64,000 bases of DNA from Rossellomorea sp. SC111 (GTDB taxonomy: Bacteria; Bacillota; Bacilli; Bacillales; Bacillaceae_B): assembly GCF_024733565.1 (NCBI RefSeq), contig NZ_JANIOC010000020.1, positions 1 to 64,000 on the forward strand, in the 5' to 3' direction. The position numbers and the translations under genes are program-made. Below the pieces are notes generated by a model that saw nothing but the letters and a program-made list of their open reading frames with translations, was not told the origin of the DNA and did no database searches. Shown here piece by piece: positions 18,569-27,958 of the stretch (its first letter is position 1; each line of letters begins with the position of its first letter).

Positions 18569-18597
18569 TCTAGAAATGAATTTCAATCTAATGTCAA
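18569..18597 (-). promoter_or_regulatory. Possible cshA promoter with long leader
   Basis: On the minus strand TTGACA (18592-18597, perfect -35) and TCTAGA (18569-18574, weak -10) are 17 bases apart. If used, the mRNA would have a leader of about 210 nt, which contains a small hairpin (ACCGAA/TTCGGT near 18430). Long leaders are common in cold-shock genes, but no motif is recognised. Confidence 0.35.
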
Positions 18598-18606
18598 ATA
18601 GTCAAT

Positions 18607-19296
18607 CTATTCACTTTGCAGGAATTGGTAGATCTTATCAAAAAGATCGTGCTTATCTTCACTATGACATATCAAGTGTTTGGCTTCAGGGGAATAAAAT
18701 AGGTTTTTCTTTTTTGAGGAAATAGTCTCATATATATATTTCGCAGCTTTAGGGGGGACTATTCCATCATTCTCTCCTTGGGCGATAAAGGTTGGGATGC
18801 TCACCTTTTGGAGGAGCGGACGAGCGATACGGACGACTTTCCTGAATTCGTATGTCGACAGGATCGGGGTTTGGGTCACTTTGAATTTATACCGTTTGTA
18901 CAGCTCGTTTTCCATTATATTTCCTTGTATTCCTTCTATGATCAAACTTCCAATATCTTTCAGTAACTGTTTAACATTTATATAGTAAGCTGCCGCGCTT
19001 AACAGCACGAGCTTATCTATATCATACTTCACGGAAAGATAGGAGGCAATCAATCCACCCATTGAAAAACCGATTACGTATACTTCGTCACATGTATCCA
19101 ACAGGGCTTGCAGCTCGGACTCAGCATGTTCAATCCACTCGATATGCTTAATCCCTTTCAGCTCAAGAGTTTCCCCATGACCCGGAAGAGTCGGCACGAC
19201 GATTTCCCAATCGGTTCTGTCCTGGAGGAATTCAGCCAGGGGTTCTACTTCAAAAGGACTCCCTGTGAAACCATGGATTAGTAAACAACCGATCAT
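18607..19296 (-). CDS. Alpha/beta hydrolase, carboxylesterase-like
   Basis: A 229-residue serine hydrolase. The oxyanion motif HGFTGSP is at the N-terminus, the nucleophile serine is in GFSMGG, and a C-terminal Asp (GENDGIVP) and His (AKHLICH) complete the triad. It resembles the carboxylesterase Est30/YvaK family of Bacillus and probably cleaves small esters in the cytoplasm. It lies between murF and cshA, with a hairpin (GGGAGCG/CGCTCCC, 19323-19341) upstream. B. subtilis has no gene at this spot, as far as I recall. Confidence 0.85.
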   Translation of the reverse strand: MIGCLLIHGFTGSPFEVEPLAEFLQDRTDWEIVVPTLPGHGETLELKGIKHIEWIEHAESELQALLDTCDEVYVIGFSMGGLIASYLSVKYDIDKLVLLSAAAYYINVKQLLKDIGSLIIEGIQGNIMENELYKRYKFKVTQTPILSTYEFRKVVRIARPLLQKVSIPTFIAQGENDGIVPPKAAKYIYETISSKKKNLFYSPEAKHLICHSEDKHDLFDKIYQFLQSE

Positions 19297-19387
19297 GTTA
19301 TCCCCACTTACTTAGTAAAAGGTAGGGAGCGAGCCACGCTCCCGACATATACAAGCTCATTTTGCTCATTTGTATAAAAGTTTAAAC

Positions 19388-20764
19388 TTATGCCTTTAAT
19401 CCTTCAATGATTTCTTCCAGTTTCATTCCTCTTGAAGCCTTAAATAGAATTAATTCATCCCCTTTTATCAAGGAAGACAGTTCAGTTGTCAAACTTTCTT
19501 TATCCATAAAAGAGTGAACGCGTTCTTCTGGGAAATTCTCGAGAGCGCCTTTTGCGATGAACGCTCCAAGCCGTCCAAATGTAAACACTTGCTGAACCTT
19601 TTCCTGATCGATCAAGCGTCCAATCTCTTGGTGGAATTCTTCTTCGTCATCTCCAAGTTCGAGCATATCACCCAGGACGAGGATTTTTGTACGGAATCCT
19701 TCGAGCTCTGACACAAGTCCGATGGCCGCTTTCATGGAAGTCGGGCTCGCATTATAAGCATCGTTGATGATGCTTTCGCCTTTCTTCCCTTCCAACATTT
19801 CCATCCTCATCTGAGTCAGCTTCAATGACTGCAGGCCTTCTTTCATTTCCTCCACGCTGAGTCCGAAATGACGTGCGATCAGAATCCCTGCAAGGGCGTT
19901 ATGGATATTATGCTGTCCCAATACTGGCAGGAAGAAAGTCTCACCTTCAGCGACAGAAGTTTCAAAATAACTTCCTTGATTATTCATTTCGATTTTTGTC
20001 GGGTAAATCGTATTGGATTCACTTCTTCCGAATGTCTCCACGTGATTCAGGTCTAGTTCCCGGACGCGTGATTGCAACAGCGGTTCATCTCCAAAATAAG
20101 CAAATAACCCATCCGGCTTCAGACCTTTTACAATTTCAAGCTTGGCTTTGGCGATGCCTTCCCGTGAACCGAGATCCTGAAGATGAGATTCTCCGATGTT
20201 CGTGATGATGGCAGCATCAGGCTGTGAGATGTTAGACAAAAGTTCAATTTCCCCGAATCCGCTCATCCCCATTTCAAGTACCACCACTTCAGAGTCCTGT
20301 GGAAGAGAAAGGATCGTTAAAGGCAGACCGATATGGTTATTGTAGTTCCCTTGGGTTTTATGAACACGATATTTCACGGAAAGAAGATTGGCCACAATAT
20401 CCTTGGTGGTCGTTTTGCCATTGCTTCCCGTAATCCCGACTACCTTTAAGTCAAGCTCGTGACGGTACTGGTTTGCTAAAGACTGAAGAGCAACAAGCGG
20501 GTCTTCCACCACGATGACCGGAATATCCTCCGGGGGTTCAGGGACATTGATATCCCATAAGGCAGCGGAGGCTCCATTGTCGATCGCCTGACGGACGAAC
20601 TGGTGACCGTCGACATTTTCTCCTTTAAAAGGAACAAACAGGTTGCCACTCTCAATTTTTCTTGTATCGATGGAAACGCCTTTCACGACTACTGAGTCAA
20701 ATGTAGAAAGATCATTTTTCACATCGAGCATAGTACATATTTCTCTAATCGTCTTCTCGAACAT
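19388..20764 (-). CDS. murF: UDP-MurNAc-tripeptide:D-Ala-D-Ala ligase MurF
   Basis: A 458-residue Mur ligase. The ATP-binding GSNGKTTTK loop, the NYNNHIGLP motif and the NDAYNASPTS motif are clear. It adds D-Ala-D-Ala to UDP-MurNAc-tripeptide. The frame reaches 20797, but AAAGGAG lies before the ATG at 20764 (MFEKTIREI). It follows ddl on the same strand, so the enzyme that makes D-Ala-D-Ala and the one that uses it are adjacent. Confidence 0.96.
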   Translation of the reverse strand: MFEKTIREICTMLDVKNDLSTFDSVVVKGVSIDTRKIESGNLFVPFKGENVDGHQFVRQAIDNGASAALWDINVPEPPEDIPVIVVEDPLVALQSLANQYRHELDLKVVGITGSNGKTTTKDIVANLLSVKYRVHKTQGNYNNHIGLPLTILSLPQDSEVVVLEMGMSGFGEIELLSNISQPDAAIITNIGESHLQDLGSREGIAKAKLEIVKGLKPDGLFAYFGDEPLLQSRVRELDLNHVETFGRSESNTIYPTKIEMNNQGSYFETSVAEGETFFLPVLGQHNIHNALAGILIARHFGLSVEEMKEGLQSLKLTQMRMEMLEGKKGESIINDAYNASPTSMKAAIGLVSELEGFRTKILVLGDMLELGDDEEEFHQEIGRLIDQEKVQQVFTFGRLGAFIAKGALENFPEERVHSFMDKESLTTELSSLIKGDELILFKASRGMKLEEIIEGLKA

Positions 20765-20856
20765 TCGCTTTCTCCTTTTACACATTTTTCCGTCCAAATA
20801 GAGCAGGGACTGCCCCTAGACGGTGAATCCCCTGGTCAGTCCCACTCCTGCGTTGC

Positions 20857-21927
20857 CTACATTGTATGTTTAATCGTTTGTTTGTCTTGATAGCGTTCCA
20901 ATCCAAGCTCCACGAGTTTCCCGATCAGGGTAGGATAATCAACTCCCGTATGCTTCCAGAGAAGCGGGAACATGCTGTACGGTGTGAAACCTGGCATCGT
21001 GTTCACTTCGTTCATATAGATTTGACCATCTTCCGTTAAAAAGAAGTCCGCACGTACAAGCCCTGAACAATCCAGGGCTTTGTATGACTGAATCGCAATT
21101 TCCTTCATTTCATTGTAGATGCCGCCTTCTACTTCTGCAGGGATGATGAGGGCTGTATCCCCATCTTCATATTTGGCTTTATAATCGTAGAAATCTTTCT
21201 TAGGTACGATTTCTCCTGCCACGGAGCATTCCGGCTGATCGTTACCAAGTACGCCAAGCTCGATTTCCCGTGCCTTCACGCCTTCTTCAATGATGATCTT
21301 ACGGTCAAATTGGAACGCTTCTCTGAAGGCAGCCGCTAATTCCTCACGGGACGTACACTTGCTGATCCCGACAGATGAACCTAAGTTGGCAGGTTTCACG
21401 AAGCATGGGTAACCAATCACTTCTTCCACCTGTTTATATGCAGATTCCGGGTTCCCCTTCCACGTGCTGCGGATGAACCACGTGTAGTTGACTTGAGGAA
21501 TGCCAGCCTGAGCAAATAGATTCTTCATGATGACTTTATCCATTCCGGCAGATGAAGCAAGGACACCGTTTCCTACGTATGGAAGATTCAACAGCTCAAG
21601 CATGCCTTGAACCGTACCGTCTTCACCATTTGGTCCGTGAAGCAATGGGAAGATCATGTCATATCCTTCAGATTCAGAAGGAGCGATGGACGTACTCAAC
21701 GCATTAGGAGAGATCTCTTCGCCATGCTTAAACTGCAATGCTTTCACATCTTCAACGGGAGCATTCAATTGTGGTCCTTTTATCCAATTACCTTCCGTCG
21801 AAATAAAAATAGGGTGGATTTCATATTTATTTAAGTCCAGGGCACCTATTACGGCCTTGGCTGTTTGCAGGGATACATTATGTTCGGCAGATTTACCGCC
21901 GTACAGTAAGCACAACTTCGTTTTCAT
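20857..21927 (-). CDS. ddl: D-alanine:D-alanine ligase
   Basis: A 356-residue ATP-grasp ligase. The N-terminal LYGGKSAEH motif, the HGPNGEDGT motif, the GSSVGIS loop and the C-terminal [11 protein letters not shown] metal site are present. GGAGGT precedes the ATG at 21927; the frame itself begins earlier at a TTG. It uses D-Ala made by Alr (9383-10597) and supplies MurF immediately downstream. Confidence 0.96.
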   Translation of the reverse strand: MKTKLCLLYGGKSAEHNVSLQTAKAVIGALDLNKYEIHPIFISTEGNWIKGPQLNAPVEDVKALQFKHGEEISPNALSTSIAPSESEGYDMIFPLLHGPNGEDGTVQGMLELLNLPYVGNGVLASSAGMDKVIMKNLFAQAGIPQVNYTWFIRSTWKGNPESAYKQVEEVIGYPCFVKPANLGSSVGISKCTSREELAAAFREAFQFDRKIIIEEGVKAREIELGVLGNDQPECSVAGEIVPKKDFYDYKAKYEDGDTALIIPAEVEGGIYNEMKEIAIQSYKALDCSGLVRADFFLTEDGQIYMNEVNTMPGFTPYSMFPLLWKHTGVDYPTLIGKLVELGLERYQDKQTIKHTM

Positions 21928-22227
21928 GTATTTCGTTACCTCCAATATTCACAATAGATGTTTCTATTTTATCACTTTCACCGGAAAGGGAAAGAATGAT
22001 TCCTTTGGAAAATAAAAATTACCACATTTGTCTTGATTCAAATGGCATCCGGGAAGATTGCCCATTATATATGTATGCAAACGAAAACCAGTCCGGCGAC
22101 AATTCTTTCAATTATTATTCAGAATACACTTAAGATTTCGCCTATTTGAAAAGCTATTAAGTTATCACACTATTAGGTGTATAATCCTCGTATTAAAAAC
22201 ATTTGTACTTTTAAGGAGGACACCCAG

Positions 22228-23415
22228 ATGAGAAAGTTCGGTCTACTGCCTAAGATCCTATTAGGTATTGCGTTAGGTATTGTCATTGGAGCATATGCGC
22301 CAGAATGGTTTGTCAAAATCTTTGCTACATTTAATGGACTGTTCGGTAATTTCCTCGGATTTGCGATTCCATTGATCATCATCGGCTTTATCGCTCCGGG
22401 GATTGGCTCCATGGGTAAAGGCGCAGGAAAACTCCTGGGATTGACCACTGCCCTTGCATATGGTTCCACTGTGTTAGCCGGTTTACTCGCCTTTACAGTT
22501 GCGAAGTCTATTTACCCAACTTTACTCGCTAATCAAACGTCCCAATCATTTGAAAATCCCGAAGAAGCTCTTCTTAAAGGTTTCTTCACTGTGGACATGC
22601 CCCCGATCATGGGCGTGATGTCAGCACTTCTCATCGCATTCACCATTGGACTGGGGATGGCCGCCATTAAAGGGGATACCCTTCAAAAAGGTATGGATGA
22701 ATTCAGAAACATCGTAGAACTCGTCATTGAAAAGATCATCATCCCGCTTTTACCGATTCATATCCTTGGCATCTTTGCCAATATGACCCAAGGTGGACAA
22801 GTCAGTGCCATTATGTCTGTATTCGCGAAAGTATTTATAATGATCATTCTTTTACACCTTGTCTTTTTAGTCGTTCAATATACAGCCGCAGGTACACTGA
22901 GAAAGCAAAACCCGCTTTCCATGATGAAAGGGATGCTCCCTGCTTACTTCACGGCACTCGGAACGCAGTCTTCTGCTTCAACGATTCCGGTGACCCTTGA
23001 GCGATCGAAGAAAATCGGTGCGAGAGAACGGATCGCCGACTTCTCTGTTCCGCTTCTCGCCACGATTCATTTATCAGGAAGCACTATCACCCTTGTAAGC
23101 TGTGCCATGGCCGTTATGTTCATCCAGGGTGAAGCACTGCAGTTCACTCAGCTGTTCCCGTTCATTTTGATGCTCGGCATCACGATGATTGCAGCACCTG
23201 GTGTACCCGGGGGAGCCGTCATGGCAGCCCTTGGATTACTTGAAACGATGCTTGGATTCGGACCGACTATGACGTCCCTCATGATTGCCCTTTACCTTGC
23301 ACAGGACAGCTTCGGAACTGCCTGCAACGTAACAGGTGACGGTGCCATCACATCCATCGTCGACAAATTGACCCAAAAGAAAAAAGCACGGGTATCCTCA
23401 ATCAAAGCAAGTTAA
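22228..23415 (+). CDS. Dicarboxylate/amino acid:cation symporter (DAACS family)
   Basis: A 395-residue transporter with about eight membrane helices and two hairpins. The serine-rich hairpin appears as TQSSASTIP, the second hairpin as PGVPGGAVMA and the Na+/substrate helix as NVTGD. The usual NMDGT motif in helix 7 is replaced by IHLSGST, so it belongs to a divergent branch and the substrate cannot be named (glutamate, aspartate, serine or similar). AAGGAGG fixes the ATG at 22228. A perfect terminator follows the stop. Confidence 0.88.
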   Translation: MRKFGLLPKILLGIALGIVIGAYAPEWFVKIFATFNGLFGNFLGFAIPLIIIGFIAPGIGSMGKGAGKLLGLTTALAYGSTVLAGLLAFTVAKSIYPTLLANQTSQSFENPEEALLKGFFTVDMPPIMGVMSALLIAFTIGLGMAAIKGDTLQKGMDEFRNIVELVIEKIIIPLLPIHILGIFANMTQGGQVSAIMSVFAKVFIMIILLHLVFLVVQYTAAGTLRKQNPLSMMKGMLPAYFTALGTQSSASTIPVTLERSKKIGARERIADFSVPLLATIHLSGSTITLVSCAMAVMFIQGEALQFTQLFPFILMLGITMIAAPGVPGGAVMAALGLLETMLGFGPTMTSLMIALYLAQDSFGTACNVTGDGAITSIVDKLTQKKKARVSSIKAS

Positions 23416-23420
23416 CCAAA

Positions 23421-23463
23421 CAGAGGTCCGTCCCTCACATCAGAGGGACGGACCTCTGTTTTT
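23421..23463 (+). terminator. Terminator of the symporter gene, built from a repeated 12-mer
   Basis: CAGAGGTCCGTCCCTC (23421-23436) pairs over 16 bp with GAGGGACGGACCTCTG (23443-23458), a six-base loop, then TTTTT. The arm carries the AGGTCCGTCCCT motif found at several other places in the window. Confidence 0.92.
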
Positions 23464-23539
23464 CCCATGATCTATTCTGATAATTCCGGCTATTTTCTGT
23501 ATAATGGAAATAATAACACATGAAAGGAGTGCTCATGAA

Positions 23540-24091
23540 TTGAAATCAACCGGTCAGCGTGTAACACTTAGAAAAATAGAAGAGAGAGACCTTCCCCGTC
23601 TTTGGGACTATATTTACGGAGAGCCTTCTCCAGAGTGGAAAAAATGGGACGCCCCTTATTTTGAACATAAATACGTCCCCCTTGAAGAGTATATGGAGTC
23701 ATCCATCCGGAATAAAAGTCGCAGCGATGAGTTCCAACGGATCATCGAGGTCGACGGGACCATCATCGGAACGGTCGGATACTACTGGGATTACGAGCCC
23801 ACCAGATGGCTTGAAGCAGGAATCGTCATATACGATCCGGCATACTGGAACGGTGGATATGGAACCGAAGCCTTATCCCTCTGGGTCGATCACCTCTTCA
23901 CTACGAAGGAAATCGGACGGGTCGGCATCACGACGTGGTCAGGGAATGAACGGATGATGAAGGCAGCCGAGAAAATCGGGATGCAGCTTGAAGGACGCAT
24001 GAGAAAATGCCGGTATTACAATGGCGTCTATTACGACTCCATCCGTATGGGTATGATACGGGAAGAATGGGAAGAAAAGCGCTCTCACTAA
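23540..24091 (+). CDS. GNAT family N-acetyltransferase (RimJ/RimL-like)
   Basis: A 183-residue GNAT protein of the RimJ/RimL type. The acetyl-CoA binding loop appears around AYWNGGYGTEA, and the C-terminal NERMMKAAEKIGM motif is typical. Substrate unknown. Starts: AAAGGAG at 23523-23529 is followed ten bases on by a TTG at 23540, which gives an N-terminus MKSTGQRVTLRKIEERD, standard for the family; the in-between ATG is out of frame. It is 13 bp upstream of the FAD oxidoreductase, so both are probably co-transcribed. Confidence 0.85.
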   Translation: MKSTGQRVTLRKIEERDLPRLWDYIYGEPSPEWKKWDAPYFEHKYVPLEEYMESSIRNKSRSDEFQRIIEVDGTIIGTVGYYWDYEPTRWLEAGIVIYDPAYWNGGYGTEALSLWVDHLFTTKEIGRVGITTWSGNERMMKAAEKIGMQLEGRMRKCRYYNGVYYDSIRMGMIREEWEEKRSH

Positions 24092-24104
24092 AAGGAGATC
24101 CACT

Positions 24105-25190
24105 ATGAAAACAATCATCTTAGTCGGTGGTGGACACAGCCACCTCCACTGCATAAAAAAGTGTCAACACCAGGAGGAAAACGTGAAATGGGTCCTCATC
24201 TCACCTTCCCGTTATCAATATTATTCAGGAATGTTCTCCGGGTATACAGAAGGAATCTATTCATTGGAAGAAACCCGGATTGATTTAAAGAACTTGTGTA
24301 AGGACGCCGGATGTGACTTTATCGAAAGCACGGTTCTCTCCATCGATCCCGATCAGCAGCATCTGTTAACAGACAAAGGGGAGATTTTCACCTACGACTT
24401 TGTTTCATTCGACATCGGCTCCCGAAATGACTCGATGGAGATCAAAGGCTTACAGGAGCACAATCTGCCAATCAAACCAAATTACCGGTTCCCCGAGCAA
24501 ATCGGGAAACTGCATAATAGCAGGAAGACTGTCTTTATCGGGGGTGGAGCAGCGAGTATTGAAATGGCTTTATCCTTGAAAGCATGGAAGGTGGACAAGG
24601 GTTATGGAGATCATTCGATTACGGTCGTTCACTCTTCTCCACTTTTAGAAAAAGCCGGTTCCTTTTCGTCTAAAAAGATGACGGGTATCGCCCTTTCAAA
24701 AGGCATCGACTTGCATCAGGGACGTGTGATGAAGGTAGAAGGGGCCCAACTGTATACAGATAAAAGTGAGATCCTCGATTTTGAAGAAGTGATTTTCTTA
24801 GGCGGACCCAAAGCACCGCCCCTATTCGGAAGCAGTGTATTGCCGACAGATGAACAAGGATATCTGCTCGTGAACAGCTACCTTCAATCAGTGGAATACC
24901 CAAACGTGTTTGGAACCGGGGACTGCGCGACTTTACAAGACTTCCCCCACCTCCCCAAAAACGGGGTCACGGCTGTCAGGCAAGGACCTGTATTATGGAG
25001 AAATCTGACCGGTGCAGCGGCTGGTGGCAAGATTGTCCCCTTTGAACCACAGAAACGATATCTGGCGATTCTGTCTATTGGGGATAAGCGCGGCTTCTTA
25101 ACCTACGGATCCTTTTCTTTGGTCAGTGGTTGGGCGTGGCTGTTAAAGAACTGGATCGATCGGCGGTTTGTAGGAAAATATGGGGAGTGA
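24105..25190 (+). CDS. FAD-dependent oxidoreductase, NDH-2/SelD-N-terminal-like
   Basis: A 361-residue two-dinucleotide-binding flavoprotein. The first Rossmann motif is IILVGGGHSHLHC, the second GGGAASIEMA, and the FAD-contacting GTGDCATL is near the C-terminus. The GGGHSHL signature is the one I associate with NADH-dehydrogenase-like proteins, including the domain fused to the N-terminus of some selenide, water dikinases; no SelD domain is present here. The quinone-binding hydrophobic C-terminus is short (WAWLLKNWIDRRFVG). It converges with the 25.3-31.8 kb operon, whose last gene is another flavoprotein. Function not known. Confidence 0.78.
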   Translation: MKTIILVGGGHSHLHCIKKCQHQEENVKWVLISPSRYQYYSGMFSGYTEGIYSLEETRIDLKNLCKDAGCDFIESTVLSIDPDQQHLLTDKGEIFTYDFVSFDIGSRNDSMEIKGLQEHNLPIKPNYRFPEQIGKLHNSRKTVFIGGGAASIEMALSLKAWKVDKGYGDHSITVVHSSPLLEKAGSFSSKKMTGIALSKGIDLHQGRVMKVEGAQLYTDKSEILDFEEVIFLGGPKAPPLFGSSVLPTDEQGYLLVNSYLQSVEYPNVFGTGDCATLQDFPHLPKNGVTAVRQGPVLWRNLTGAAAGGKIVPFEPQKRYLAILSIGDKRGFLTYGSFSLVSGWAWLLKNWIDRRFVGKYGE

Positions 25191-25210
25191 GCGTTAAGCA
25201 GCTTACCCAC

Positions 25211-25240
25211 AAAAAACACGACTGCCTCCCAGCAGTCGTG
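25211..25240 (-). terminator. Terminator of the 25-32 kb operon
   Basis: CACGACTGC (25217-25225) pairs with GCAGTCGTG (25232-25240). On the minus strand it is followed by TTTTTT. Confidence 0.88.
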
Positions 25241-25253
25241 CGCTCTAAACACC

Positions 25254-26678
25254 TTATCTAAACAATTCCACATACTTCTTACTAATCACAGGCAATACCC
25301 CATCGAACAGTTTCTCTCTCCAGTACAGGTCCGCTGTCTGCTGGACGGCCGCTGCGTGATTCGGGTAAGGGTAGACCATATTGGAAAGGGCACCGATCCT
25401 GCTTCCCTTTTCCATTGCGAACACGACCGGCTGCATCCAGTCACCTGCACCGGAACCGACTGCGTGAGCACCAAGGATCTTGCCTTTTGGGTCTGTGATG
25501 ATTTTGACGAGTCCCTCCGTCCGCTGGTCTGCCACGAACCGGTCGACCTCATCTAAAGTCTTCTTATAGACCTTGTATTCCATTCCTTTTTCCGCCGCTT
25601 CTTCCTCCGTCACGCCGATATGAAAGATCTCAGGTGTCGTATAGGTTGTCCACGGCAGCTTGTTATAGGAAACATTTCGTTTCAATCCGAATACGGCATT
25701 TTGAACGACGAGCTTCCCTTCCATTCCGGCACCGTGTGTGAAAGGATATCGTCCATTCACGTCTCCTATCGCAAAAATATGGGATTGATTCGTTCTTAAT
25801 TCATCATTCACTTCGATGAATCCCCGGTCGTCGGTCTCCACTCCTGCAGCAGAAAGATTCAAGGATTCCGTACCCGGCTTGCGACCTGTCGCGAGGAATA
25901 AAAGGTCCCCCTTAACCGATTGCTCTTCTCCATCTTTCACGTAATGAACCACTTTCTGTCCATCCCGCTTTGCCACACGTTTGATTTCCGCTCCATATAT
26001 AAACTGAATATCCTTTTCCAATAACCCGGTGGCCACTTCACGAATTTCCTTATCTTCTTTCACCAGGACTTCATCGTGCTGCTCAAGTACAATGGCTTCA
26101 GAACCTAAATGGGAGAAAGCCTGTGCCAGTTCAAGACCGATGGGGCCTCCACCTATGAATATCACCCTGCGAGGCAATTCATCCACTTCAAATACGGTTT
26201 CATTCGTATGGTATTCAACATCTTCCAGTCCTTCGATTTCCGGGATAAGGGGACTTGATCCTGTTGCCACCACAATCCTCTTCCCGGAGATCCTGTCTTC
26301 TTTCTCCACCAATATTGTATGGGGATCAAGGAACTCGGCTCCTCCGAAATAAATATCGACCCCGAGTTCCAGGAAGCGGTCGGGATCATCGTGCTGCTGG
26401 ATGTGAGAAATGGCTCCTTTGACTCTTTCTCTTATCTTCTTCATATCGACAGTACCCTTTGTATCAAATCCATAATCCCCACCGGCACGTATGGTCGCCA
26501 CTTCTCTTGCAGATTGGATGAAAGCCTTGGACGGGACACAGCCAAAGTGAAGGCAATCCCCGCCCAGGAGGCCGCTTTTTTCAATTAGTGCCACTTTAGC
26601 TCCCAGGGAAGCGGCACCTGAAGCGACGGTCAATCCGCCGGCCCCTCCTCCTATGACAATTAAATCGTATTGTTCCAT
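25254..26678 (-). CDS. Mercuric-reductase/RclA-like NAD(P)/FAD disulfide oxidoreductase
   Basis: A 474-residue pyridine nucleotide-disulfide oxidoreductase. It has IGGGAGGLTVA for FAD, the redox-active pair in GGDCLHFGCVPSK, the second nucleotide motif GGGPIGLELA, the FAIGDVNGRYPFTH segment and a dimerisation domain. It lacks the N-terminal HMA domain and the C-terminal cysteines of true mercuric reductase, so Hg2+ reduction is unlikely. It is the last gene of a seven-gene operon, 12 bp after the CDP-alcohol transferase. I recall proteins elsewhere in which such an enzyme is fused to a TVP38/TMEM64 domain, which supports a functional link to the gene at 27287. Substrate unknown. Confidence 0.88.
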   Translation of the reverse strand: MEQYDLIVIGGGAGGLTVASGAASLGAKVALIEKSGLLGGDCLHFGCVPSKAFIQSAREVATIRAGGDYGFDTKGTVDMKKIRERVKGAISHIQQHDDPDRFLELGVDIYFGGAEFLDPHTILVEKEDRISGKRIVVATGSSPLIPEIEGLEDVEYHTNETVFEVDELPRRVIFIGGGPIGLELAQAFSHLGSEAIVLEQHDEVLVKEDKEIREVATGLLEKDIQFIYGAEIKRVAKRDGQKVVHYVKDGEEQSVKGDLLFLATGRKPGTESLNLSAAGVETDDRGFIEVNDELRTNQSHIFAIGDVNGRYPFTHGAGMEGKLVVQNAVFGLKRNVSYNKLPWTTYTTPEIFHIGVTEEEAAEKGMEYKVYKKTLDEVDRFVADQRTEGLVKIITDPKGKILGAHAVGSGAGDWMQPVVFAMEKGSRIGALSNMVYPYPNHAAAVQQTADLYWREKLFDGVLPVISKKYVELFR

Positions 26679-26690
26679 CTGAATCTCTCC

Positions 26691-27272
26691 TTATGAAAGT
26701 AATCGTTTCGCTTCTAGAAATCGTTGGATACCCGTGTATAACTCCACTGCAAAAAACAGGAGAGTGGTCCACAGGACAATGGATGGAAATATCATCATGA
26801 GGCTGAACAGGATGAATCCTTCCGTTCTCTCGGCCAGTCCTGCCTGATAATAGAATGACTTCATGCCCTGCTTCTCTGATACAGCTCCCACGGTCAGGAA
26901 AATGGTCATGGAAATGATGATGGAGACACTGAGTAAAAGGAGGGCCCACATGATGTCAGGGTGCAAGAAGGCAACTCCGAGGATGACACTGATTTCAACG
27001 ATCCGATCAAACGTTACATCCATGACCGTTCCAAAGGGAGACGGTTTCGTCAATCGGGCCATGGTTCCATCCACGGCGTCCAGGAATCCTGACAGCCATA
27101 ATAAGAGGACGGCCATGCTCGGGAAACCCAGGTAATAGACCAGACCTGTCATAGAACCCACGATGAAGGCGGTGACCGTCACTTGATTGGCCGTTAATCC
27201 TTTGTTAAGGAACAGACGCGCCGTCCCCTCTATACTTGGCTGCACCCACTTACGGGCATGCGTGTCTAACAT
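26691..27272 (-). CDS. CDP-alcohol phosphatidyltransferase, YnjF-like
   Basis: A 193-residue membrane protein with about six helices. The CDP-alcohol motif is DGTMAR then G, then DxxxD: the two Asp pairs are all there, but the spacer between AR and G is seven residues rather than the usual eight. It should transfer a phosphatidyl group from CDP-diacylglycerol (or a similar donor) to an alcohol acceptor that cannot be predicted. In E. coli the homologue ynjF closes the ynjABCDEF cluster; the same association is seen here. It sits 14 bp after the TVP38 gene. Confidence 0.85.
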   Translation of the reverse strand: MLDTHARKWVQPSIEGTARLFLNKGLTANQVTVTAFIVGSMTGLVYYLGFPSMAVLLLWLSGFLDAVDGTMARLTKPSPFGTVMDVTFDRIVEISVILGVAFLHPDIMWALLLLSVSIIISMTIFLTVGAVSEKQGMKSFYYQAGLAERTEGFILFSLMMIFPSIVLWTTLLFFAVELYTGIQRFLEAKRLLS

Positions 27273-27286
27273 GTACTTCCCATCCT

Positions 27287-27946
27287 TTACTTATCTTCTT
27301 TGCCCGATAATCCAAGCCATGCTTTCATCTTCTTCTTAAAAATGAGTGGTACGATGATCATGGCCAGGAAAAACGCAATGGCAATATATAAATTCGTCCG
27401 ATCTTCTCCTACCAAGCTTGACCCCAGAAAGACATAGCCAAACGTTCCTGGTAATATTCCGATGGCTGTGGCGAGAATGAATGGAAGGTATCTCACTTTC
27501 CCCATTCCGGCCAGGTAACTGATCAAATCAAAGTTCAAGAACGGCACCAGACGCAAAACAAGGACATAGATGAAGCCGCTCTCCTCCATCTTTTCCCGTA
27601 TTTTCACGATGCGTGGCGATGGTCTTTTTAACAGTTTCGCCCCCAGTATGCTTGCTGCATAATAGGCAACCGTCGCACCCCCCAGTGCCCCCAATACAAT
27701 ATAAAAGAAGCCTTCCATGGCACCGAAAGCAAGACCTGCCGAGAACGATAGGATGGAAGCCGGGAAAAGGATCAAGGGGCGGACGGTATAGACGACAATA
27801 AAGACAATCGGGGCCCAAATGCCGAATGACACAATCCAATCCCTGATATCATGGGGCTTTACATGAAAGAAGTTACGGCTGAGCCACATGAGGAACAGTA
27901 ATATCGCGATGAATAGAAAGATCTTGCCGATTTCCTTCTTCTTCAA
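27287..27946 (-). CDS. TVP38/TMEM64 (VTT/SNARE-associated) membrane protein, YdjX/YdjZ-like
   Basis: A 219-residue membrane protein with about five or six helices. The VTT-domain hallmark (LRLVPFLNFDLISYLAG, then LPGTFGYVFLG) is clear. Eukaryotic and DedA relatives with this fold scramble or flip lipids. E. coli carries ydjX and ydjZ of this family next to ynjABCDEF, which fits the present cluster. It lies 12 bp after the ATPase gene. Confidence 0.87.
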   Translation of the reverse strand: MKKKEIGKIFLFIAILLFLMWLSRNFFHVKPHDIRDWIVSFGIWAPIVFIVVYTVRPLILFPASILSFSAGLAFGAMEGFFYIVLGALGGATVAYYAASILGAKLLKRPSPRIVKIREKMEESGFIYVLVLRLVPFLNFDLISYLAGMGKVRYLPFILATAIGILPGTFGYVFLGSSLVGEDRTNLYIAIAFFLAMIIVPLIFKKKMKAWLGLSGKEDK

Positions 27947-27958
27947 TGTTCTTCCCTC

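Noticed and set aside
19350..19376. TATACAA/TTGTATA hairpin upstream of the hydrolase gene
   Set aside because: Weak stem in AT-rich sequence, no T-run; could be chance.
25254..26678. Mercuric reductase (merA)
   Set aside because: No HMA domain, no C-terminal cysteines and no merR/merT nearby.
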